This document shows, one piece after another, positions 26,951 through 35,131 of a stretch of DNA of 64,000 nt (positions within the stretch are counted from its first letter, which is position 1; the number at the start of each line of letters is the position of its first letter). The notes beneath the pieces were generated by a model, which had not been told where the DNA came from, ran no database searches, and worked only from the letters and a program-made list of their open reading frames with translations. Source of the DNA: an uncultured Caulobacterales bacterium. Lineage in GTDB: Bacteria > Pseudomonadota > Alphaproteobacteria > Caulobacterales > Caulobacteraceae. The stretch lies in the NCBI GenBank assembly GCA_903837135.1, contig CAILTK010000041.1, forward strand, positions 49,402-113,401, read 5' to 3'. Both the position numbers and the translations under genes were made by a program.

Positions 26951-28629
26951 CGGAGTCTGTCCTCCGGCCGGCAGGCGCTGTCCGGGACGCCGGGGACGCG
27001 CTCCCACTGATAGCCGTCCACCGCCTCGCCGCGCGGCAGCCAGGTGATGGGAAAGCTCTTGCCGTCGCGCGTCACCTGGGCCGTGACGGTGGCCTGCGGG
27101 TCGCGGCGCGGGCCCTCGCTGGTCAGCGGCGGCAGGATCGCCACGTCGCCGTCGCGCAGCCCGGCCTTGGCCGCCTCGGAGCCCGGCAGCAGGCCGGCGA
27201 CGGTCACCGGCGTGCCGGGCGCCGTCCTCGGCGGCTCGAAGCCGAGCTCGTAGCGGCGGATCGGAGTGGACTCCCGCCGGAAGCACGGGCCGTAGTCGCC
27301 CGACTCCGGCACGACGACGCCGCCCACCAGCATGGATTGGGTCAGGGCCACGGCCGCCTGGCCGATCTCCCGGCGGATCAGGCCATACCAGACCGCGTCG
27401 GTGACCGCCTCGCCCCTGCGGCCCTTGCGCACCATCACACGCACGAGGTCGTCGATCGAACGCCGCCCCGCGGTCCTGCGCCGGATCATGCCGTCGAGCT
27501 TGGCGAAGTAGAGGGCGCCCCGGTCGTAGGCCAGGGTGTTGAGCCAGCGGTCCTTGAAGAAGTTCGGCCCGATCTCGTCCTCATGGCCGTGAATCTTCAG
27601 GTTGGTGTAGTAGCGCGCCGCGGTGAGGTTGATGTCGCGCAGATAGGCCTCGGTGGACACCATGCGCGCGCGCCAGGGCAGCTGCACCTGATAGTAGACC
27701 GCGTCGCCTTCCACGTACCAGCGGCCGAGGTCGTTGCTGGTGAAGGTGTGGGTCATCTCGTGACCGAGGATCGACTTCAGGCTTTCGCCGGTGACGCCCG
27801 GCCCCCAGGTGGCGAAGAAGCTGTTGGGAAAGGCGACCCCGCCGCCGGGGTTGCGGGCGGCGTTGTTGCGCAGGAAGACGCGGTAGGCGGGATCGTCCGG
27901 CGTCTTGAAGAAGCCGATCATCCAGGCGTGCAGCTTCTCGGTCCAGGCTATGGCCGGACGCAGGTCGAAGCCGGGATCGCCCGACCACACGGCCTCGAAG
28001 CGGTTGTCGCCCGGAATCGTCACCCTCTGCAGCCGCCCCGCCATCAGCACCAGGCGCTCCATGCGCGACGCCACCGGTCCCGCGGGCGCCTCCGCATCGC
28101 CGTCGCCGAAGCTGGACACCGCCGCCGTGTCCGGACCCATGCGCGACAGGTCCCAGCGGATGCGCAGCCGATAGGGCGTCTTGACCGCGGGCGTGGCCAG
28201 AAGGGTCATGCCGATGGCGGAAAAGCCCTGGCCGTCGAGCCGAGGGAAGATCGGCGTCGTACCGCCGTTGTCGGCTGTGTCGGCGATGACCACGCGATAG
28301 CCGATCACGAGGTCGCCGTTCACCGCCCGGGTGGCCGAATAGCTGTGGTTGGGCGGCTCGCTCCCCGGCGCGCCTTCCTTCAGCGGCACGGGCCCCGCGT
28401 CGTCGGTCACCACGAGATCGGTTCCGCCTGGCAGGGTGAACAGGGGTTCGCCGGCGGCGATGTGCACGCCGGGCGTCGTGATGCGCACCCGCGCGTCGCC
28501 GCTGTTGGTCCCCTCGTCGGCGGGGCCGGGGGCGATGGCGATGGTGACGGCGGGGGGCGAAGGCGCTGCGCCGGCTGAAGCCGCGCTCGCCAAAGCCAGC
28601 GCCGCCAGCGCCCAAAGGTCCGTTCTCAT
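26947..28629 (-). CDS. M61-like secreted metallopeptidase with PDZ domain, copy 1
   Basis: A 560-residue exported protein with a signal peptide (about 1-22). GHEMTHTF (about 282-289) is an HExxH zinc motif and WYVEGDAVYY, about 13 residues later, supplies the third ligand Glu as in M61 glycyl aminopeptidase relatives. A PDZ domain near the C-terminus (LLPGSEAAKAGLRDGDV) could bind peptide ends. It would degrade or trim peptides in the periplasm. The start at 28629 is the first ATG of the frame. It is translationally coupled to CapA copy 1 and lies 104 bases after the class V aminotransferase gene. Confidence 0.82.
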   Translation of the reverse strand: MRTDLWALAALALASAASAGAAPSPPAVTIAIAPGPADEGTNSGDARVRITTPGVHIAAGEPLFTLPGGTDLVVTDDAGPVPLKEGAPGSEPPNHSYSATRAVNGDLVIGYRVVIADTADNGGTTPIFPRLDGQGFSAIGMTLLATPAVKTPYRLRIRWDLSRMGPDTAAVSSFGDGDAEAPAGPVASRMERLVLMAGRLQRVTIPGDNRFEAVWSGDPGFDLRPAIAWTEKLHAWMIGFFKTPDDPAYRVFLRNNAARNPGGGVAFPNSFFATWGPGVTGESLKSILGHEMTHTFTSNDLGRWYVEGDAVYYQVQLPWRARMVSTEAYLRDINLTAARYYTNLKIHGHEDEIGPNFFKDRWLNTLAYDRGALYFAKLDGMIRRRTAGRRSIDDLVRVMVRKGRRGEAVTDAVWYGLIRREIGQAAVALTQSMLVGGVVVPESGDYGPCFRRESTPIRRYELGFEPPRTAPGTPVTVAGLLPGSEAAKAGLRDGDVAILPPLTSEGPRRDPQATVTAQVTRDGKSFPITWLPRGEAVDGYQWERVPGVPDSACRPEDRLR

Positions 28630-28733
28630 GTCCGCCCCCGTCCGCCCCGCAACCGAGGCGCTCCTCTGGTCTTACGGCCGGGGGGCTCGGACCCGAAATC
28701 GGACGGCTCATTCCGCTCGCCCTGGAGCCGTCC

Positions 28734-29960
28734 CTAACCCCTCAACCCTCTCAGCAGCGCGTCGATATCCGACGGGGTGTTGTAGACCGAGGGCGAGACG
28801 CGCAGGCGGTGGGGGTAGAGGGAGATGCGCACGCCCTGGGCCGCCAGCGTCGGGCCGAAGCGGGCTTCGGCGCCCTCGACCGCGCAGGCGAAGATCGGTC
28901 CGGACGAGTCCGGCGGTGTGAGCGGCAGGAAACCGCCGCCGCTGAGGCCGTCGCGCAGCTGCTCCATCAAGGGCCGCCTGCGCCGGGCGATCGCCTCCGG
29001 TCCGAGGCCGGCGATATAGTCGAGCGAGGCCGCCGCGACGGCCAGGGCGCCCCAGGCCGGCGTGCTGACCTCGAACAGGCCCGCCGCGCCGCCCTTCAGG
29101 GCGAAGTCGTCGATCAACGGCCCCGGCGGCTCCAGCGGCAGGGCGTGGCTCTCCTGCCGCGCCGTCTGCCGCCAGCCGACCTGCACGCGCGTCAGCCGCT
29201 CCAGCCGGTCGGGGCGCACATAGAGGAAGGCCGCGCCGAAATCGCCCATCAGCCATTTGTAGGTCCCGCAGCCGGCGAAATCGACGCCGCTGGCCTTCAC
29301 GTCCACGGGCCTGGCCCCGGCGGCCTGGATGAGGTCGGCGTAGACCAGGGCCCCCCGCGCGTGGGCGAGGGCGCAGAGCGCCTCGAGGTCGTGCTCGAAC
29401 CCCGTGGTGCTGGAGACCAGCGACACGGCCACCAGCCGCGTCTTCGGGCCGATCAGGTCCCGGATCGCCGCCAGGTCCACCCGGCCGCCCACGGCCCGGG
29501 CCACGGCCACCGGGACCCCGCGCCGGGCGAGCTCGCCATAGAGCAGCAGCGAGCCGTCATAGTGCAGGGCGTCGGTGACCACGCCCCCATCGGTTCCGGC
29601 GCCGGGTCGGATGCCGAGCGCGGCGTTGACCAGGTTCTCGGCCTCGAGCGTGCTCGGGACGACAGCGATGTCCTCGGGGGCGGCGTTGATCAGCCGGGCG
29701 AACCGTTCGACCGCCGCCCGACGGGCATTGCCGCGCGGACCGACCGCCTGCGGATCATGGGCGCGCGCCCGGGCGTAGGCGATGGCCGCCCGCTCGGCGA
29801 AGCGGCCCACCGGATGGGTGAAGGCCGCGTCGAGATAGACGCCCGGGAAGCTGAAGTCCGCGCCGGGCGCGGCCCCCGCAGCGCCTCGAGCGGCCTGGGC
29901 GACGCCGCCCGTGGGAACGAGGGCGGCTCCGGCGACGAGGTCGCGGCGACTGAGCCTCAT
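28734..29960 (-). CDS. Tat-exported class V aminotransferase, isopenicillin-N epimerase-like
   Basis: A 408-residue fold-type I PLP protein with a twin-arginine signal (RLSRRDLVAGAAL), so it should act in the periplasm, which is uncommon for PLP enzymes. YADLIQAAGARPVDVK and the PLP Lys in CGTYKWLMGDFG are visible. Its relatives include isopenicillin-N epimerase and cysteine-desulfurase-like proteins that epimerise amino-acid residues. The stop-start overlap with the CocE-type hydrolase (ATGA at 29957-29960) couples them. Racemisation of a residue in an imported peptide is a reasonable guess. Confidence 0.82.
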   Translation of the reverse strand: MRLSRRDLVAGAALVPTGGVAQAARGAAGAAPGADFSFPGVYLDAAFTHPVGRFAERAAIAYARARAHDPQAVGPRGNARRAAVERFARLINAAPEDIAVVPSTLEAENLVNAALGIRPGAGTDGGVVTDALHYDGSLLLYGELARRGVPVAVARAVGGRVDLAAIRDLIGPKTRLVAVSLVSSTTGFEHDLEALCALAHARGALVYADLIQAAGARPVDVKASGVDFAGCGTYKWLMGDFGAAFLYVRPDRLERLTRVQVGWRQTARQESHALPLEPPGPLIDDFALKGGAAGLFEVSTPAWGALAVAAASLDYIAGLGPEAIARRRRPLMEQLRDGLSGGGFLPLTPPDSSGPIFACAVEGAEARFGPTLAAQGVRISLYPHRLRVSPSVYNTPSDIDALLRGLRG

Positions 29961-31891
29961 GGCGCCGGAGCCCCTCCGGCGGCGATCGGCAGCCGCAGCA
30001 GGCTGGCGCGGCCGGGCGTGTGGAAGACGGTCAGTTCCGCCGTCCGATAGTCCTGCGGCCTGGCCTCGAAGAGGTTGGCGACGAAGCTCTGCGGGTTGCG
30101 GTCGTAGAGCGGAAACCAGCTCGACTGCACCTGCACCATCAGCCGATGACCCCGCTGGAACACGTGATCGGCGAGCGGCATGTCGAAGGCGGCGCGGAAC
30201 GGCTCGCCGGGCGTGAGCGGCTTCGCCGCGGCCGGGCTGTCGCGATAGCGGGCGCGGAAGATCTCCATCGACACCGGCAGCTGAAAGCCGCGCAGCTTGG
30301 GATCGCGCTCGTCGTCGGGGAAGACGTCGATCAGCTTGACCACGAGGTCGGCGTCCGACCCGGTGGCGGCGGCGAACAGCTCGGCGGCCGGATGACCGAA
30401 CAGGTGCAGCGGCTCGGCCAGGGGCGCGGACGCGTAGGTCAGCACATCCGGCCGGCGGGCGGCGAACCGCTGGTCCTCCGCCAGCACGCCGGGCCAGGGG
30501 CCGTCGTGGCCGAACAGGAAGGGTTGGGCCGAGGCGGGAACCGGCGTGCGCGGATCGGCGACGTAGTGGTCGCCATCGGGGCCGTCCGCGGCCGGCGGAT
30601 CGAAACTCAGCCGGGCGTCGGCCGTCAGGTAGAGCGGCGTCGACGCCCGGGGAATGTCCGCGCTGCGGCGCCAGTGCGCGCCGCCGGAGGGATAGCTGAT
30701 CACCGCGGGCATCGGTTCGGCGGTCCCGCCCGTCTTCAGAAGGCCGTCGAGGAACGGCTTGATCACGGTCCGGCGCGCGGTGGCGGCGGTGTCCTCGCCC
30801 CAGCGGACCGGTCCGAACCCCGTCCCGTCGCCCTCCACCCCCATATGGCTCCAGGGGCCGAGCAGGAGGCTCACCCGATGGTCGTGATCGAGCGGGTGCA
30901 GGGCGGCGAAGACCGCGGGCGCGCCGTAGCCGTCCTGTTCGTCATACTGTCCGGCCACCAGCAGCAGCGGGGTCCTGATCGGCCGTTCGGCCAGCGCCGC
31001 GTCCAGCGCCTGCCCGCGCCACCAGGCGTCGTAGGCCGGATGGGCCAGGAGCCGCCGGGCGAACGGATAGGCGTCCAGGCCATAGCGGCGCATGAGGTCG
31101 CCCGACGATCCCGCCGCCAGGAAGGCGCTGTAGAGGTCGACGCCCGGCATGGCGGGGCGGCCCGGCGTCCGGCCCGACATGACGATCGGCAGGACGTTGA
31201 GGGTGATCGGCCGGAAGGCCCCGTTGTGGAACCAGTCGTCGCCCTTCCACACGTCCACCATAGGGTTGATGGCGACGGCGGCCTTCAGCGCCGGATGGCC
31301 GCCGAGGGTGGCCATCAGGGTGGTGAAGCCGTTGTACGAGCCGCCGAGGGCGCCGACCCGGCCGTTGCTCTGCGGCACGTTCTTCACCAGCCAGTCGATC
31401 GTGTCGTAGGCGTCGGTGGCGTGGTCCAGGCCGGTGGGGTTCAGCGGACCCGACAGGGGGCGGTTGGTGACATAGGTCCCCTCGGAGCGGTTCTTGCCGC
31501 GGACGTCCTGCCAGACCAGGATATAGCCATCGTCGACATAGGGCGCGTAAAAGGGGCCGACCTGCTGGTCCAGCCGGCCGCGGCGGGCGGCGAGCTGAAC
31601 GTCCGCGCCATAGGGCGTGCGCTCGAGCAGGATCGGCGCGTCGCGGACGCCGGTGCGCATGACGATCAGGGTGTAGAGCTTCACGCCGTCGCGCATGCGG
31701 ACCATCGCCTCGCGGGCGACGAAGTCCGCTATGGGGGCCGCAGCCTGGGCCGCCGGCGGAAAGTCCGACGGCAGGGTGTCGACGGGGGCCGGCGCGGCGG
31801 GGAGGGCTGTGGACCACAGGCACAGGCATAGGCATGGACCTGCCGCCGCGCGCGATCGGCGCCGCCGCGCCCGGGGCGCCGCGGTCCTCAC
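29957..31891 (-). CDS. CocE/NonD family hydrolase, alpha-amino-acid ester hydrolase-like
   Basis: A 644-residue secreted alpha/beta hydrolase of the X-Pro dipeptidyl-peptidase/CocE family. GALGGSYNGFTT (Ser nucleophile), GQYDEQDGYGAP, and LLGPWSHMGVEGDG (His) are visible, with a C-terminal jelly-roll domain. The GDDWFHNGAFR segment resembles the carboxylate cluster of alpha-amino-acid ester hydrolases, which act on esters and beta-lactam amides. An N-terminal signal is present but odd in its CLCLCLW stretch. It overlaps the FecR gene by 4 nt (31888-31891) and the aminotransferase by 4 nt, so it is tied to the signalling operon. Confidence 0.85.
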   Translation of the reverse strand: MRTAAPRARRRRSRAAAGPCLCLCLWSTALPAAPAPVDTLPSDFPPAAQAAAPIADFVAREAMVRMRDGVKLYTLIVMRTGVRDAPILLERTPYGADVQLAARRGRLDQQVGPFYAPYVDDGYILVWQDVRGKNRSEGTYVTNRPLSGPLNPTGLDHATDAYDTIDWLVKNVPQSNGRVGALGGSYNGFTTLMATLGGHPALKAAVAINPMVDVWKGDDWFHNGAFRPITLNVLPIVMSGRTPGRPAMPGVDLYSAFLAAGSSGDLMRRYGLDAYPFARRLLAHPAYDAWWRGQALDAALAERPIRTPLLLVAGQYDEQDGYGAPAVFAALHPLDHDHRVSLLLGPWSHMGVEGDGTGFGPVRWGEDTAATARRTVIKPFLDGLLKTGGTAEPMPAVISYPSGGAHWRRSADIPRASTPLYLTADARLSFDPPAADGPDGDHYVADPRTPVPASAQPFLFGHDGPWPGVLAEDQRFAARRPDVLTYASAPLAEPLHLFGHPAAELFAAATGSDADLVVKLIDVFPDDERDPKLRGFQLPVSMEIFRARYRDSPAAAKPLTPGEPFRAAFDMPLADHVFQRGHRLMVQVQSSWFPLYDRNPQSFVANLFEARPQDYRTAELTVFHTPGRASLLRLPIAAGGAPAP

Positions 31892-32970
31892 GGGGCGGCG
31901 GGTCGCTTGTAGAGGGTGATCGACCGGCCGTTGTTCCGCGCGCGGATGTCGAAGCCGGCGGAAAGCCCCTCGATCAGCGCGTCGGTGTCGCTCGCCCGGA
32001 ACACCCCCGAGATGCGGACGCCGGCGGTCGCCGCGTCGGCCGCCACCAGGGGGGTGTCGGTATAGCGGTTCATCCGCTCGGCGACGACGGACAGAGGCTC
32101 GTCCTGGAAGGCCAGCAGGCCTTCCTCCCAGGCCAGCGAGCGGATCGGATCGGCGGCTCCCACGTCGGCGACGGCGGAGCGGAACGCCGGGGCCGGACCG
32201 GCCACGGCCGGCGTCGAGACGACCACCGGGTCGAGGATGATCTCCCGCCCGGGAGCCAGCAGCCGCTCGGCGCGGTCGCCCTGGACGGTCAGGATCGGTC
32301 GCGGCCCCTGCGCCCCGCGCTGGATCAGGGCCACATGGCCTTCGTAAAGGACCACCCGCACCTGCTTCTTCAGGAGCTCCACGCTGAAGGCGGTCCCGGT
32401 GGCCACCACCACGTCATCCGCCGCCTGCACGGAGAAGGGGCGCAGCGGGTTCTTGGCGACGTTGAACTGGGCGCGGCCGCGCATCAGCCACAGCCGTCGC
32501 TCTTTGTCGGTATAGCGCGTCCGCACTTCGCTGTCGGCGTCGAGCGACACCGTCGAGCCGTCGGCGAGCACGACGGTGCGGCGCTCGCCGACGGTGGTGG
32601 CGTAGGTGGTCGGGCGGGTCGCCAGCCAGGCGGCCGGCAGCGCGAGGATCATCAGCAGGCAGGCCGCGGCCAGCCACGGCGCCCAGGCGCGGGCCCGGCC
32701 GCGCAGCACCCGGCCGTAGCTGCTGCGCCGGGCGGAGGCCAGCGCCGCTTCGCGCAGGGCGATCATCGGCTCGGCGGCGGCGTAGTGCTCCACCGCGTCC
32801 CAGGCGTCGACGATCTCCTCCAGGGCCGCGCCGTTGGCGGGCTCGTCCTGCAGCCAGCGGTCGAACTGCTGCTGCTGCGCCGAGCCGACCTTGCCGTCCG
32901 CCAGGCGCGCGGCCCAGGCGGCGGCCTGTTCGATGCGGCGTTCTTCGTGGGGCGGGTCGCCGCGGCTCAT
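31888..32970 (-). CDS. FecR-family anti-sigma regulator
   Basis: A 360-residue membrane regulator: an N-terminal cytoplasmic DUF4880-like part (ERRIEQAAAWAARL, FDRWL), one membrane helix (about 98-116, APWLAAACLLMILALP), a periplasmic FecR domain (GERRTVVLADGSTVSLDADS, FSVQAADDVVVATGTAFSV) and a DUF4974-like end. FecR carries a signal from an outer-membrane receptor to the ECF sigma factor. It overlaps the sigma gene by 4 nt (32967-32970) and the hydrolase by 4 nt, so all three are translated in tandem. The likely receptor is the STN-domain TonB protein at 38558. Confidence 0.92.
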   Translation of the reverse strand: MSRGDPPHEERRIEQAAAWAARLADGKVGSAQQQQFDRWLQDEPANGAALEEIVDAWDAVEHYAAAEPMIALREAALASARRSSYGRVLRGRARAWAPWLAAACLLMILALPAAWLATRPTTYATTVGERRTVVLADGSTVSLDADSEVRTRYTDKERRLWLMRGRAQFNVAKNPLRPFSVQAADDVVVATGTAFSVELLKKQVRVVLYEGHVALIQRGAQGPRPILTVQGDRAERLLAPGREIILDPVVVSTPAVAGPAPAFRSAVADVGAADPIRSLAWEEGLLAFQDEPLSVVAERMNRYTDTPLVAADAATAGVRISGVFRASDTDALIEGLSAGFDIRARNNGRSITLYKRPAAP

Positions 32971-33479
32971 TGATCACCCTTGAGCCGGTCGCGCAGATGG
33001 ACGCTCGCGCGGATGACATGCAACTCCACGGTCCGGATCGAGACGCCCAGATGGTCGGCGATCTCACGCTGCTTCATGCCCTCGAGCCGGAACAGGATAA
33101 AGATCGTGCGGGTTCGCTCGGGCAGTTCGCGCACGGCCTTGACCACGGTGGCCAGGGACTGGCGGCCCTGCAGCACCCGGTCCGGATCGCGCTCCTCCAT
33201 GTCGGCCGCGTCGAAGGCCTCGAAGCTCTGCAGATAGCCCGCCCGCACCCTCTGGCGGCGGCCGCGATCGCGCAGCAGGTTGGCCGCGATCTGGAACACG
33301 TAGGCGTCGGGCCGGGTCGCGTCGATCGCGGCGCCGCGCTTGGTCACCCGCAGCAGGACCTCCTGGGTGAGGTCCTCCGCCTCGGCGTGGTTGCCGATCC
33401 GGCGCAGGAAAAACGCCATCAGCGCCGGCCGGAACCGGGCGTTCAGTGCGCTCGCCAGATCCTCCGCTTCCGCCTGCAC
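32967..33479 (-). CDS. ECF RNA polymerase sigma factor (FecI-like)
   Basis: A 170-residue ECF sigma factor: region 2 (NHAEAEDLTQEVLLRV, about 29-44) and region 4 (RTIFILFRLEGMKQREIADHLGVSIRTVELHVIRA split over about 124-158), which binds the -35 box. It directs transcription of a signal-dependent regulon. The start is a GTG at 33479. It is the first gene of the fecR - hydrolase - aminotransferase set, so it is probably autoregulated. Between it and the CapA gene at 33710 lie about 230 bases with three GGGCGACGCC copies (33613-33655), which may be regulatory or simple repeats. Confidence 0.93.
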   Translation of the reverse strand: MQAEAEDLASALNARFRPALMAFFLRRIGNHAEAEDLTQEVLLRVTKRGAAIDATRPDAYVFQIAANLLRDRGRRQRVRAGYLQSFEAFDAADMEERDPDRVLQGRQSLATVVKAVRELPERTRTIFILFRLEGMKQREIADHLGVSIRTVELHVIRASVHLRDRLKGDQ

Positions 33480-33709
33480 GCCCCACCCCGATCCGGCCCA
33501 CAGGGACCCTCCCGGAGTATTACGCGGCCCGACGCGAGTCCCCCATCCGAGCGCCGCGTTTTTGGGCGTTTTTCCGTGGGAAGGTCCAATGTTGCGGCAG
33601 TGACCGCCGCGGACGGGCGACGCCAGGGCAGGGCGACGCCCAGGACAGGGCGACGCCTCCTGTTCCGGTCGTCCCCGCGGAATGGAGGGCTCGGCGCGGC
33701 GACCCGCCC

Positions 33710-35131
33710 CTACGGAATCCGCACCACGCCCACACTCTCCTCGATGTCGATCTTCGTCCCGAACGGCCGCGAATCCGCCTGCAGGGCTTCGAGGATCCTG
33801 CGGGCGTTGGCGGGGTCGGCGAAGTGGGGGATGCCGCGGCGGGTGCGGTCGTAGGTGTTTCCGAGGTCGAGCGGATAGAGCCTGAGCCGGCGCGGCCGGC
33901 CGTCCTCGAATTCGGTGACGGCGACGACGCCGTCGTACCAGCGCGGCGGATTGCCGCCGTGGCGCACGGAGCGCTCCTCGGGCGGCGGCGGCGGGGCGTG
34001 GCCGCTGGCGTCGGGCCAGACCTGCAGGGCGGTCTGCTGGATGGCCTTGATCTCGCCGTTGAGGAAGAAGGCGCCAAGGCCGTAGAGCACGGGCTTGCCC
34101 TTGTAGATCTCCACGCCGCGCAGGGAATGGGGTCCGCCGCCCATGATCACGTCGGCGCCCGCGTCCACCGCCTCGTGGAACAGCTTGATCAGAAAGTCCG
34201 GCGGGGCGGGGGTGTCGTCGTCGACCCCGGTGGGGCTTTCGTGGGCGTGAATGGTGAAGACCACGAGATCGCAGGTCTGTTTGGCCTCGCGCACGGCCTT
34301 GAGCAGACCCGTCTCGTCGTAGAGGTCCATGTCGTAGTGCAGGCCCTGAACGGGCGACAGGCGGTAGAGGGTGTCGAACAGTTCGACCTCTGTCGCCTCG
34401 GGAGCGGGGGCCGGGGCCAGGGGCGAAGCCAGCTCGGCGGCGAGCGCCTTGACCTGGGCGAATTCGTCCCGCGTCACCAAATGGATCGCGCGGGTGCGCA
34501 ATATGCTGATGCCGGCCCGCGCCGGGACGTCGCCGAAGGCGTCGTTCGCGCCGGCGTTCGGCCGGAAGGTCGAGGCGGTGGAGACGAGGCCGATCCGGCC
34601 CTTGGGCGACACCAACACCCCGGCGCGGCGCGCCGCTTCGAGGGTCTCGCCGCTACCGGCGTGGGCGACGCCCGCCTCGTCGAGCAGGCGCTGGGATTCG
34701 AGCAGGCCCTCGGGTCCCCAGTCGGTGGAATGGTTGTTGGCCATCGACACCATGCCGATCCCCATGGCCTTCATGTCCGTGCCGAGCGACGCCTCGCTCC
34801 ACAGCATGCCCTGGTCCGTGCCCGCGCCCTTGAAGGTCTTCAGGTCGAAGAACATTCCCTCGCGGTTGGCGATGGCCACGTCGCCGCTGCGCACCAGGGC
34901 CAGCACCTTCTGCAGCGCCGGGTCGGGCGAATTGGCGAACGGGTGCGAGTAGAGCAGGTCGCCGAGGGAGACGAGGGTGAAGCGGCCCTTCAGCGTCGAG
35001 GGCTTGGGCGGCTGGTTGAGGACCTCCTGCGGTTCGTTGGACGGGCGCGCGGGTCTGTCCTGCGCCAAGGCGGCGCTCGCGAACAGCAGGGCGGCCGCGC
35101 AGGCGACGCCGATCACGCGCGGGAGTTTCAT
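33710..35131 (-). CDS. CapA-family metallophosphatase-fold protein, copy 2
   Basis: A 473-residue secreted protein (signal about 1-22, KLPRVIGVACAAALLFASA, ending ALA) with the same CapA domain as 25583-26950: VSLGDLLYSHP, ANREG, ANNHSTDWGPEGL, FTIHAHES and GGGPHSLRGVEIYKGKP. The ATG at 35131 overlaps the peptidase stop by 4 nt; an upstream ATG at 35182 lies inside the peptidase gene. The gene order peptidase-CapA equals that of copy 1, so the pair was probably duplicated as a unit, then moved apart by the sigma operon. Confidence 0.88.
   Translation of the reverse strand: MKLPRVIGVACAAALLFASAALAQDRPARPSNEPQEVLNQPPKPSTLKGRFTLVSLGDLLYSHPFANSPDPALQKVLALVRSGDVAIANREGMFFDLKTFKGAGTDQGMLWSEASLGTDMKAMGIGMVSMANNHSTDWGPEGLLESQRLLDEAGVAHAGSGETLEAARRAGVLVSPKGRIGLVSTASTFRPNAGANDAFGDVPARAGISILRTRAIHLVTRDEFAQVKALAAELASPLAPAPAPEATEVELFDTLYRLSPVQGLHYDMDLYDETGLLKAVREAKQTCDLVVFTIHAHESPTGVDDDTPAPPDFLIKLFHEAVDAGADVIMGGGPHSLRGVEIYKGKPVLYGLGAFFLNGEIKAIQQTALQVWPDASGHAPPPPPEERSVRHGGNPPRWYDGVVAVTEFEDGRPRRLRLYPLDLGNTYDRTRRGIPHFADPANARRILEALQADSRPFGTKIDIEESVGVVRIP

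Noticed and set aside
28630..28733. A separate promoter for the peptidase-CapA pair in the 104-base gap
   Set aside because: No convincing -35/-10 pair was seen, so I could not assign one; read-through from the sigma operon is equally possible.
33613..33655. Three GGGCGACGCC copies upstream of the sigma gene as operators
   Set aside because: They are GC-rich, closely spaced direct repeats with variable joints and could be simple slippage; no link to a regulator can be shown.
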